37,474 bases of DNA from Symsagittifera roscoffensis (Eukaryota > Xenacoelomorpha > Acoela > Convolutidae), in assembly GCF_963678635.1 (NCBI RefSeq), contig NW_026971234.1:1-37474 (forward strand), read 5' to 3'. The notes beneath the pieces were generated by a model. The model was not told the origin of the DNA and did not search any database. It saw nothing but the letters and a program-made list of their open reading frames with translations. Made by a program: the position numbers and the translations under genes. Below are positions 18,852 to 28,240 of this stretch, one piece after another; position 1 is the stretch's first letter; each line of letters starts with the position of its first letter.

Positions 18852-21457
18852 AATTATTAATTTTTCTCCAACTCCTTTTTCTAGTAATCTCAAATCAAAA
18901 CATAAACCCTTCCCCTCGTACAGGACCACAAGATTTATTAGTAACACATTACGATTGTGAAGAAAATGAACAAAAAACACTACATAAATATGCAATAAAT
19001 CAAGTATCACAATGTGAAACAGAACCACAAGCTATAGAAACCACAGATGTAATAGCAACACTCTATTCAAAAGCCCGAGCAACAACAGTTACAGGTTATA
19101 AATTCACAGCAAAATTTTCCGAAAAGAAAGTACATTGTTCACAAGTCTCGAACGGAAACAAAAACCGACTTGACCATGAATCATTCTATCAAAGTAATAT
19201 AGAACGTCTTTTACATCTCAATCCCGACGATTGTAAAAATGAATTACTTAGACTAAACATCACACAAAATAAAAACTCCCAAAGAAAGTTAGTTAATTTT
19301 CAAGTTTTTCCAGACTCTGTACATCAATCACAACTTGAAAGACACCAAGGACATATAAAACTAGACGAAAAATACCCGTATAACGGCGCACACGGACGAT
19401 TAACCTATGACCTACACGATAAACATTGGATACCACACATTGGTATAAATAACCTATCAAACTGCAAAGCAGACACGAAAAATAAAGGATACCAAGAAAT
19501 AATGTTTTTCGATTGGAAAATACAACTCGAAAAAATACAACTAACACGAGATTTATCAGATAATACAATGATCTATCAAGGAATCCGATTACCTTGTAAA
19601 AATGATCAAGGTTATTGCGACCCTACAACAAGAACACAAGCAACAATTGTTTGGTTCCCCGAAGATACATGTACAACATTTCAAGTAGCAAAAATACACG
19701 CTCGTATGATAAAATTTCACGAAAAATATTTTATACAATCAATTCCATATGAACAAGTCCATCCATCACGAAAACTAAGTTCTAATTTTAGAAACATAGA
19801 CAATATCGAAAATAAATTGACACGTTTTCAAATATATCAAGAAACAGAACTTGCATGTAAATACAGGAATCCCCTTCACAGAACACAATACTCTGAAATA
19901 TTAGTTGAATACGAAAAAGGATTCGACATGACCACTGGAAAAGTAAAAATCGACCCATATGCCACAGGTCATCCTCTAAACGAAGGAACATCCTATATAC
20001 CAGTTAATTTTGAAAAAAGCAACGGACAACCTGGTGGACATCTAAAACCCCATGACACCAGAAGCACACGCTTACAAGAATTATCACTAATGAATACTAC
20101 ATATTTCGGTAATATCCACTATGATATTCATTTAGATATGAAACTAGATTATACAATTAGCCGAATTTTTCAAGAAATGTCACTCTCCGAATTAGAAACA
20201 CTACACCACCTATGCGAATTAGAACGAACACAAATATTACAATCACTTGCACTAGCAGTATTAAAAATACCCTATGCAGGATACTTATTATCTGGAAATA
20301 GATCAAATTTTTTAGACTATGAAGGAAACATCTTATGGTTTTATACTTGTACTAAAAAAGTATCACCACTATACGTTTTTGAAGATAAACGATGTTATAA
20401 AAGAATCCCTATCTTTTATAAGAATAAAGTACATTTCGTGGATACACTTTCACGAAGAACCTATTTCTGGGATACCGCAGTCCCATGTGGATCAGAAAAC
20501 AGCCACAATGTAGTACAACTAAACCCTGATGAAAATAAATATTATCTTCTCACTCCATATCCCACATTAATGCAATCACTCAAAAAATTTTCACCAGAAA
20601 GCATTCGCGCTATTGCTCGAAACCCAAATATAGACTTACAATCAATAGGAATCTATTCAAAATCAGATATTCAACATCACATTAGAACACAACAATTCCA
20701 AGAATTATTGACACAAATGGACACTATACAAAGACAATCAATAGACCAAAATTTACGCAAACTTGCAGAAACCGCAGGATTTGCCGATATCTACACGCAA
20801 GACTATAGCGGATATTTTAAAGACATTAAAGATTATATATATCTAAACGGTGAAAAATACCGTCCCCAAGATATATCACCAATTAACATTTTTAGCTTTG
20901 TTACACTCAAAAATGAGATCCTCGATTTTCTAGGATGGCCCTACTACATCTTAGAAAAATTGACTATTTTATACGCAATGTTTAACTTTATTGGATTTCT
21001 TTTCTCACTTTTAAAAGGAATCTACAACACATGTGCTATACACACACAAGTCAATCGACAAGCAAGTGTAGCACGCATACTCTTTGCAGGATTTTTTGGA
21101 ATCTTTTCTACATCTATAAACAAAATTCTTTTAGACGCACAAATAAAAGAATATAACACAAAAATAGCAACACGACAAAATACATACGACGAAGAACATA
21201 ACAATGTAGACATAACGCCAACGGCACCACAATTACCACCCCTACCAAATAACCATCCACTATCCCTAGTCCCACGAAATTTTCGAAATTTAGCCATAAC
21301 ACATAATCCAAATTTTCGACTCACCACATCACAAAGTCCCATTCAACATATAATAACACACCAGTCACAAGATGATAATACTTATGAACAAATTATTGAA
21401 CAACCCCATACCACCGCTTTTCAGTCTCAAAATAATCATTTTTTTAGCCCACGATGA
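18833..21457 (+). CDS. env: Envelope-like fusion glycoprotein, probably chuvirus-glycoprotein type
   Basis: An 874-residue protein. It has a clear signal peptide (residues 1-20, MHMYILKLLIFLQLLFLVIS), a long cysteine-containing ectodomain, N-glycosylation-type sites (for example NITQ and NRSN), a hydrophobic membrane region at about 696-735 and a second one at 745-768 (ARILFAGFFGIFSTSI), then a proline-rich tail of about 100 residues. The N-terminal pattern (HYDC at 39-42, C61, C102 followed by a glycine/asparagine turn) and the late pair of hydrophobic segments resemble chuvirus-type glycoproteins, which other retroelements are known to have captured. I recognise this by pattern, without alignment. 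No furin-type cleavage site was evident. The gene sits where env lies in errantiviruses. It overlaps the previous frame by 19 bases and the next by ATGA. Confidence 0.7.
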   Translation: MHMYILKLLIFLQLLFLVISNQNINPSPRTGPQDLLVTHYDCEENEQKTLHKYAINQVSQCETEPQAIETTDVIATLYSKARATTVTGYKFTAKFSEKKVHCSQVSNGNKNRLDHESFYQSNIERLLHLNPDDCKNELLRLNITQNKNSQRKLVNFQVFPDSVHQSQLERHQGHIKLDEKYPYNGAHGRLTYDLHDKHWIPHIGINNLSNCKADTKNKGYQEIMFFDWKIQLEKIQLTRDLSDNTMIYQGIRLPCKNDQGYCDPTTRTQATIVWFPEDTCTTFQVAKIHARMIKFHEKYFIQSIPYEQVHPSRKLSSNFRNIDNIENKLTRFQIYQETELACKYRNPLHRTQYSEILVEYEKGFDMTTGKVKIDPYATGHPLNEGTSYIPVNFEKSNGQPGGHLKPHDTRSTRLQELSLMNTTYFGNIHYDIHLDMKLDYTISRIFQEMSLSELETLHHLCELERTQILQSLALAVLKIPYAGYLLSGNRSNFLDYEGNILWFYTCTKKVSPLYVFEDKRCYKRIPIFYKNKVHFVDTLSRRTYFWDTAVPCGSENSHNVVQLNPDENKYYLLTPYPTLMQSLKKFSPESIRAIARNPNIDLQSIGIYSKSDIQHHIRTQQFQELLTQMDTIQRQSIDQNLRKLAETAGFADIYTQDYSGYFKDIKDYIYLNGEKYRPQDISPINIFSFVTLKNEILDFLGWPYYILEKLTILYAMFNFIGFLFSLLKGIYNTCAIHTQVNRQASVARILFAGFFGIFSTSINKILLDAQIKEYNTKIATRQNTYDEEHNNVDITPTAPQLPPLPNNHPLSLVPRNFRNLAITHNPNFRLTTSQSPIQHIITHQSQDDNTYEQIIEQPHTTAFQSQNNHFFSPR

Positions 21458-23259
21458 GCCGCCAACTTGGATCACTACACCGATCAAATTCCCACCCAAC
21501 CAATCTTACCTCTCCAATCCCAATAATACCACTTTTTGCTTTTCCGCCACCCGATTTTCCACCTAGTAATGTAACATCAGGCATGAATTCCGACACTAAT
21601 TCACACATCTCAGTTTTATATTCCATCTCACAACTCAATAACCCGAATATTGAAACCCCCGATGAATTCGCCAACTCAGAACCATCCCCATCCAATAATT
21701 TTCATAACTCTTCTAATTTTTCTCAACCCCCTTTTCAACCCATATTATCCAATAACCCTGACCCAATCACCCCCACACCCTCTTATGCTTCCCAAGTTAC
21801 CCCAACCTACTCCTCATACCATTCTGACCAATCATCTCATTCTCCAGACACCCCCCGAATCTCCCCAGAGCTAGATAATTTTATTACCCTTCAACAACAA
21901 CCCTACCACCTTAATACCCCAACCATAAACCAAATATCCTCCACTATAAATTCATCCAACCCCCCTACCCCTACACCCTCTTCAAATTATACTGAATCAT
22001 TAGCACCATCATCCACATCAACTGAATCTTCACTCAACACTAATAGAGCTTACCGCACTTTTAAAAGAAAGTTCCCCAACCATCCTTTCCCAGCAAAACC
22101 AGGAACAGCCCGTGAATACATCAACCACCCCAAGCATACTAACACAAAAGAATTTTTAGCCATCACCTTACCCTCATTCCCACAATACACCTTAAACACC
22201 CCCCACGACACTAACGAAACACGCAACTTTGTAGATGAATACGTTTTAATGCCCACTCTCTCTTGGACCTCATATTATCATTTCACTAACCCTCTTTGCT
22301 TACCTTTATCTAACACTCACACCGATATAGAGCGAAATACGGACATGCTATATCGACTCACTACACCACTAACCGCTAGACAATTTACCTACGTTGGATA
22401 TAAAAAATCACTAAAAACACACACTGCACCTAGAGCTAACGAATATACACTCGAATACTATGATCACAACATCATCAGAGCTAACCAAGATCAATTCTTA
22501 GACGACGATCGCTTCGCTAATCCACAAATTACCGAGAAATTTTTCATCAAGACACCATATATATTTACACTAAACATCTTCGACCGCAAGTTTGATCACA
22601 TTATTTCAGAAGCACTAACAGACACACAAGCATACGAAAGTTTTAAAGAACGCTTCCAAATATTTTCACTAACCTTTCATTTCCTTGCACCACACGAAAG
22701 AGATTTACACTGCTCACACGATATTATGTTGCGCACTAAACAAACCCACACATATAGTTATTATCGCTTCATCCAAAATCACTTTGACCTACACACACCT
22801 TCTAGACAACCACACCATCGTTTTCAATTCATTAATTCCAAATACACTTCACAATTTTTCCTAAATTTCACATATTGTATTAAAGACACTAACCTCCATG
22901 GTATTCTTCGTAATTATGACCCCATAACCCAAATGTACATCTTCTGTCCCATCACCAAGACCTTCAACGCCGAAGAATCCCGACCCTTCCTTATCCCGCA
23001 CGAGTTTCTACAACCCATAGAAATCCCAATTTTAGAATTCATCCACAACACTAAATTCAATCACAAATTATATAATCTAATCCAAAACACACCTTATGAG
23101 TTTGCAGTTGGCACTGAAGAACTAACCACTATCAAGGCACTCCAATTGCTTTGGCCACTGCTTCAGACTAAAAATATCATCCGCATCTTAGCTAAACTAC
23201 TAACAACTTCAGAACTAATTCACGACATCTTCCCTCACGGTTTTTTCCCCGACGACTAA
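21454..23259 (+). CDS. 601-residue protein of unknown function (last ORF)
   Basis: Starts in an ATGA shared with the env stop codon (21454-21457), so expression is likely coupled to env. Residues 1-195 are rich in serine, proline, threonine and asparagine and probably disordered. From about residue 198 (RAYRTFKRKF) to the end the chain looks folded, with many aromatic residues and histidines and few cysteines. No signal peptide, membrane span or catalytic motif was recognised. It is too long and well composed to be chance. A matrix, nucleoprotein or host-interaction role can only be guessed from its place. The stop at 23257-23259 lies four bases before a 3' UTR intron. Confidence 0.75.
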   Translation: MSRQLGSLHRSNSHPTNLTSPIPIIPLFAFPPPDFPPSNVTSGMNSDTNSHISVLYSISQLNNPNIETPDEFANSEPSPSNNFHNSSNFSQPPFQPILSNNPDPITPTPSYASQVTPTYSSYHSDQSSHSPDTPRISPELDNFITLQQQPYHLNTPTINQISSTINSSNPPTPTPSSNYTESLAPSSTSTESSLNTNRAYRTFKRKFPNHPFPAKPGTAREYINHPKHTNTKEFLAITLPSFPQYTLNTPHDTNETRNFVDEYVLMPTLSWTSYYHFTNPLCLPLSNTHTDIERNTDMLYRLTTPLTARQFTYVGYKKSLKTHTAPRANEYTLEYYDHNIIRANQDQFLDDDRFANPQITEKFFIKTPYIFTLNIFDRKFDHIISEALTDTQAYESFKERFQIFSLTFHFLAPHERDLHCSHDIMLRTKQTHTYSYYRFIQNHFDLHTPSRQPHHRFQFINSKYTSQFFLNFTYCIKDTNLHGILRNYDPITQMYIFCPITKTFNAEESRPFLIPHEFLQPIEIPILEFIHNTKFNHKLYNLIQNTPYEFAVGTEELTTIKALQLLWPLLQTKNIIRILAKLLTTSELIHDIFPHGFFPDD

Positions 23260-23263
23260 ACAG

Positions 23264-23341
23264 GTAAGTATGAATTAAATGAATATTACTAACTAATTAA
23301 GATATTAAAAACTCACCATACTTTATTCATGTTTTCTTTAG
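23264..23341 (+). other. 78-base intron in the 3' UTR
   Basis: Donor cag|gtaagta at 23261-23270, a perfect TACTAAC at 23287-23293, and acceptor gttttctttag ending at 23341. The branch-point adenine would be 49 bases from the acceptor. All three signals in correct order and spacing are unlikely by chance. It lies just after the last ORF's stop, so it is either a true 3' UTR intron or the 3' part of an alternative splicing scheme. Confidence 0.65.
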
Positions 23342-24109
23342 ATTTTTAGCCTTCATCCGACGATCACCAACAAAAACCACAAAAGACAAATAAAAATCGC
23401 AAATTTCATCAAACAGATTTCAAAAATTCTATTAATCTCTTACACTTATAAATTTATAAATTTAATACCAATGCAATAAATTCATTTCTAAAATTTTCCC
23501 CACAAGCAGTAAATCTAATTATGATGAAAATTTGTAACTTAAAATTCCCCCATAACTAGCAGTAAATTTCCAAATTCTATGCAGTAAATTAATAAAATGC
23601 AAATGCAGTACTAACCTTTTGATATTCTCATTCATTCGCACAAAAATTCTATCCACACTCGCACAGCTCGCCCACGAAGAATTGTTTAAAATAATGAATT
23701 TCAGTTTCAAGTTTTCACACTCAACAACTCTAACATATAATAACATGTTTCAAACTTTCCTTTAACCCGGTTGGAAAGGAATCATATATTAAACAAAACT
23801 AACCAACGCAGCTTACTAAATACCACAAATCATAGAATAACAGCATGACTAAGAAAAGGAAACCAACGGTACCCAAACCGGATTAACCCAGTTTAAAACT
23901 GGATAATTTATTCTTTTGAAGACTATTATAAAGTCTAAGAAAGAAATAATAAAACACAAAAAAGTCGAAAGACAAACCCATACCACGAACAATTTGATTT
24001 TTGAAAAAAGGACACAACCAACAAAACATAAGAAAAACCACAACAAACCCAACATAAAACGTTGTCACATAACAGGACCCCTCACAAAAACCGCATGAAA
24101 TCATACTCC

Positions 24110-24245
24110 CACTCCTGGCCTAACCCACCAGGAAGGACGTCCTGAGCATGCTCTATAGCCGGCCTAACCCACCGCGCTACATCCACGCTTTGTGACCACA
24201 CCTCTATTTTTAATAAGAGCTACTCAAGTGTGAGTAACTCTTCAA
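24110..24245 (+). other. GC-rich hairpin cluster in the 3' UTR
   Basis: A GC-rich island in AT-rich DNA. It holds two copies of ggcctaacccacc (24117-24129, 24161-24173), palindromes ggacgtcc, gagcatgctc and gccggc between them, and a ten-base stem with one mismatch near 24217-24241 (gagctactca/tgagtaactc). Such clustering suggests a structured RNA. Hammerhead ribozyme core motifs and a complete pair of tRNA promoter boxes were looked for and not found. Confidence 0.5.
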
Positions 24246-24770
24246 AATAACCGAACTAAAACAAAAAAAAGCTTTTGTGAAAACAACTAACTAAAATCAT
24301 TATTAAAAAATATTAAACTAATAAAAGTTTTATAAAATATAAAATCACATGATGCAATATATAGATCAGAATACAACACCAAGGACGAACATCAAAAGAC
24401 AAGACGACCCCACTACACTCGAGAGAGAATGACCAACTACAATCGATATGCCGCTCACAACCACAACTCAAAGGATTTAGAGTACGACTTGACCTCGCAG
24501 AAAAGGACTTCATTGAACTAGACCAATGACCACCTCGATGTTCAAGTATACGTACAGATCCGAGTAACCAGGCATCCCCTCCACGCACAATCTCCACGCC
24601 ATTCCCAAGCTAGATCAGACACAAAAGAAGTTCTCCACGAAGAACAGAAAAACCTGACATAGCCAACCATTCTGAAATCAGATTTGAGTTTGTTGCGAAG
24701 ACTTAGTCGTTGTCACTAGAAGACACAACGTCTTATGTCTCTAACTCCAGCTTCCTGGAACTTCTTTAAC

Positions 24771-24795
24771 AAAAAAGGAAACAGAAGAAATAAGA
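24771..24795 (+). promoter_or_regulatory. Polypurine tract candidate
   Basis: A run of purines (aaaaaaggaaa, then agaagaaataagatg after one C) about 85-110 bases before repeat B. In LTR elements this primes plus-strand synthesis and directly precedes the 3' LTR. Here no LTR start is evident beyond it, so the role is doubtful. Confidence 0.3.
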
Positions 24796-24878
24796 TGTTC
24801 GCCAAACACCAACTTCCATCATCCATCCTTCGAATTGCAGAAGAACTATTCTAAAAAACTCTGTAAAACCCGGATGGG

Positions 24879-24940
24879 TGGAACGTGATCTAAACTATAT
24901 TTTATGATTGGATAAATTAAATGTTTTACCAATGTAAAGT
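24879..24940 (+). repeat. 62-base direct repeat B, right copy
   Basis: Same as 6365-6426. It is preceded by cccggatggg, the last bases of the element's 3' region, and is followed immediately by the right copy of repeat A. It marks the probable right end of the element. Confidence 0.88.
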
Positions 24941-25294
24941 GTTTTCTGTTCTGTACGACACGTGAGTTTCCTATGCAATTCTTTTAACCGTCGGTAATTT
25001 TCATCCAATCAAAACTGTTCAGAAGTAGTACTGAAAAAAAGCAAAATAATATAATTTTCACTTTAATGCCAAAATAGCAATCAGTTAGAATAACCATTCT
25101 AACCATGTCGCTTATGACAAACAAATCTGAAAGTTTTTGTCCTAAAGCAAAAGGGATTTGCAAAAATTCACTAATTGGTTGCGAAAAAATACCAATGGCA
25201 CAAAGCTGATAACTTCACCAATTTCTTGCTTACTTCTAACACATGTCACAAAATGTCAAATAAATTAACGATAACGGAACAGATTTACAAGCTG
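24941..25294 (+). repeat. 354-base direct repeat A, right copy
   Basis: Same length and, by eye, same sequence as 6013-6366. Here it follows repeat B instead of preceding it, and runs into flanking DNA beginning gaacgct. Bases outside the two A copies (tagagc on the left, aacgct on the right) do not match, so there is no short target duplication around A. Confidence 0.9.
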
Positions 25295-28240
25295 AACGCT
25301 AAAAGGTGTTAAATATGCATCAATTTTCCTAACTTTGACTTGTTTTTCATTTGAAATGGATTAGAAAAGATTAAGGTCGACCAAACTTTAGATAGACCAA
25401 ATTTCAACCCCATTAAATATAACGATTAATTCAAATACTGGCCGGTCAAAATAATGGCCGGTCGAAATTTTGATAATGGCCGACCAGTTCGATAATGTCG
25501 ACAAAACTTGGGCCGGGTCGACTTTTCTGAGTTGATCATTTTGATTAATTGAGCTCTCCAAAACCACTAGAAATCGCTTGTGGTCTATTTTTTGCTACAA
25601 TTTTGATGAAAAACTTCATGATATAGAAAAACTAGAAAAAATTTCAGAGGAAAGAATGGTTTTTGAGCTTTGACAAAGGGGTATTGCAACAAAAGCTAAA
25701 AAACTACACAAAAACTTTGACATGCAATCAGCAATCGTTTGAGCTTAAAATTTTGAACAGCGATTAATGACGCGCAGGGGAAACTTTAAAATAAATTAAG
25801 ATTTTAAACTGTCCTTAATACTTATGGGAATAAAAGAAACCACAAGCAGGAACTTTGTAACTGCACGTTTTACGCTAGGGGCAAAACATCAGATAGATAA
25901 AAAAAATTTATCATACAATTTCTCTTACCTCTATATGTACAAAATATTGCAAGAAACTCTACGATAAGCATTTTCTCATAAATGGAAATTGTAGGATAAC
26001 ATCTTCTAATGCACGAAAACTGTGCGACAAGCAATTTTCCATGTAAAAAAATCGGCTTCGATTAATATTATGTTCGAAAACACGATAACCATGATTTTCT
26101 CCTTTGCGAGCAAACCGTTAATATGAGTGAGAAAATCGCAAAAGTGAACTGCATATGAAAAGTTTGTTTTGAAAAAAAGAATTGATATGCAACAAAACAA
26201 ATTTCCCCAGAAATTAGAACTTTTTACATCGGAGAGCTCTAGCAGTGTAAATAGTTTCTTATCAAACACTCAGTGTATGGAATTTTTGAATAGCAATTTT
26301 GTTGTATGAAAATGTATCAGAAATTTTTTTTTCTAGTGAGCAGGTCAAATCGGGTAAAAGAAGGCTACTCAAATCTCGCCGAACATTAGAATTTACTTTC
26401 AAGATATTGGTAGGTACATCTTTGACAAAAGCGCAATAAGCGAAGTTTATTACATCCGCATGAAAGTTGTTTTATAGGCTTTTTTAGATCTTATCTCAAT
26501 GGATCTAAATCAGTTTTTGAATAAAACAAAATTCGAGGTAGACAATTTTAAACTTACTAAATAATTTATTTATCAAGTCACTAATATTTTTAATGGCTAT
26601 CTAAAAACTGGTTGGTTGAAACTGTTTAGTTCCTGGTTAGTACAATTGTTGTTCACCATTTCTGTTTAAATCATGGAATAAAAATGCACACTGCAGACAA
26701 AGAGACAAGTTTTAGCAGCAATCGCGTGTTTTGATAAAAACATCGGGCATATTAGAACAGTTCTCGCTATACTTTTCATTTGTTTGGTTGATTTTTTTTT
26801 GTTAGGTTTCCCATATAAAACTTTTTATACAAACTCAGATTGATTTTCATTCAGTATTACTTTGCACAAAACTGTTAGCAATTCAAAAGTATATAACATT
26901 TAATAGTATATATTTTTTGTTGTCTTGTTAATTCTAACGGTTTTCTAAAATATGACATATCTTATATGTTTTAGACGATTTTCTAGAAGCTCCAATTTTA
27001 TCAGTGGAAGCGTAAGCGAAAAAAAGCGAGGACTCTAATTGTTAGAAATCGCCAAACAATGTTTAAATTTTTCATGTTTTACTTGTGTCTCGAGATGTAT
27101 ACATATTGTTTTAATTTGTTAAATGCATTTTCAGTAGCCTCAAAATAGATCCTTAAGTCCCTCTGAAGCAAGAATGAGCAAATTTCTAAACTGTTTGAAG
27201 GGTCAGTGGGTTAAAAAGTGCTGATCTGTAAAGAAAACTAATTTTTTTTAACTAGCCAAACAATTGCATCTAGTGCTACGTTTTTATCTAAACCCATTTC
27301 GATTTTTACGTTTCAAAAAACTTTTTTAGAGTTTTAGAAGTTAATAAACTATGTTAGTATATTTTTGTATTGATTATATATATTTTTGTATTAATTCAAA
27401 CGTTGGAAAATGCAGGCGGTTGAACCATTTTGAAATTACAGACTGTACTATTTTCAGAACAAAGTAGCTAAGGCAATCGGGTTCTAGGCTGTATCTTAGT
27501 TTAAATTTGTTCAGTATTTAATTTTTTTTTGCATTTTGGTTTCAGTTTAAATTTTTTTGGTTGAGCGTGAAACGTTCTTTTGATTGCACGTATAATATTT
27601 TGCTGCAAGTTTTTCGCAAATAATCGAAAGCACCCACTAAACTTGTTCACTTTAATCTCCTTCATCAGATTATCTTATTCCATTTTGTAACGTATCATTT
27701 TTTGTATTTTTTTTGAAAACTCCTTCATTGTGATTGTTTGCTTTCACCTAAATTTTTTCTTGACTAAACACTTTTTTTCCAAATTTCTATTTTTTTCATT
27801 TAAAAATTGAAATGCACTTTACAAATCTTGCGCTATTCTCAGGTCTGAGTCTTTTGAACTGGTTTGAAAACCGATGGTTTTTTTTTGCAGCCACGATTTT
27901 TTTATTATTAACAATCCAAAAACCTTCCTCTTTTTGGAAATGTTTTTCCAGAAACAAACAAATCAATTTTCGCCACCAAAAATTAATGCAAACTCAAAAG
28001 AGCTTCATTAAATTATTTTGACACTGAGATCTTCAACAGTGTTATTGGATAGCTCAATATCTAGTGGTATACTTTTCAGTGGTATTCCCTAATTCTGTAT
28101 CAAAGTTCGGATCAAATGTTACAGTGTATTGTTTTAAAGCGATGTTTGAAACAAATCGATTTAAGCAGTTTGATTCTAAACAAAGAAATTGATAAGAGAC
28201 TTGTTTTTAAAAAGTTCAAAGTTGGTCTGCTCTGGTTTTT
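25295..28240. other. Intergenic DNA right of the insertion
   Basis: Nearly 3 kb of T-rich DNA with no convincing gene. A local cluster of ggccggtc-type words occurs at about 25439-25530 (three to four copies with alternating orientation). Short frames at 26006-26269 (minus) and 27812-28021 (plus) lack any recognisable domain. Confidence 0.6.

Larger units (their letters stand above)
23260..24878 (+). other. Element 3' untranslated region
   Basis: No plus-strand ORF of note. It contains an intron (23264-23341), a possible poly(A) signal near 23390, a 15-base inverted repeat (23888-23902, ccagttt/aaactgg), a GC-rich hairpin cluster (24110-24245), and a purine run at 24771-24781 (aaaaaaggaaa) that could be a polypurine tract. 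An LTR should begin just after a polypurine tract, but the sequence from 24796 has no partner near the left end. Confidence 0.6.
6365..24940 (+). mobile_element. Giant Ty3/Gypsy-like retroelement (retrovirus-like) with multiple accessory ORFs
   Basis: One 18.6 kb insertion, recognised by its ORFs and by base composition: the plus strand is strongly A- and C-rich and G-poor from about 6427 to 24870, and both flanks lack this bias. Order: leader, basic ORF, Gag, protease, RT, RNase H, integrase, two tiny membrane ORFs, an ATG-less ORF, an envelope-like glycoprotein, an unknown 601-residue ORF, and a 3' region. Domain order PR-RT-RH-IN with a GPY/F-type integrase tail indicates Metaviridae. It is about twice the usual length of a gypsy element with env. 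Bounds are set by the two 62-base direct repeats; a conventional LTR pair was not found. Only one clear break in the coding region (UAG at 15302) and apparently identical terminal repeats suggest a recent insertion. The exact ends are uncertain. Confidence 0.85.

Noticed and set aside
21022-21342. Minus-strand frame opposite env
   Set aside because: Shadow frame; the env frame explains the region and no domain is visible on the minus strand.
24110-24190. tRNA gene or hammerhead ribozyme on either strand
   Set aside because: An A-box-like word occurs on the minus strand, but no B box, cloverleaf or hammerhead core was found.
24313-24597. Minus-strand 94-codon frame in the element's 3' region
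   Set aside because: No recognisable domain, opposite to the element's coding strand, and no supporting context.
25439-25530. ggccggtc cluster as a CRISPR-like or satellite array
   Set aside because: Only a few words with irregular spacing and mixed orientation; no repeat-spacer regularity.
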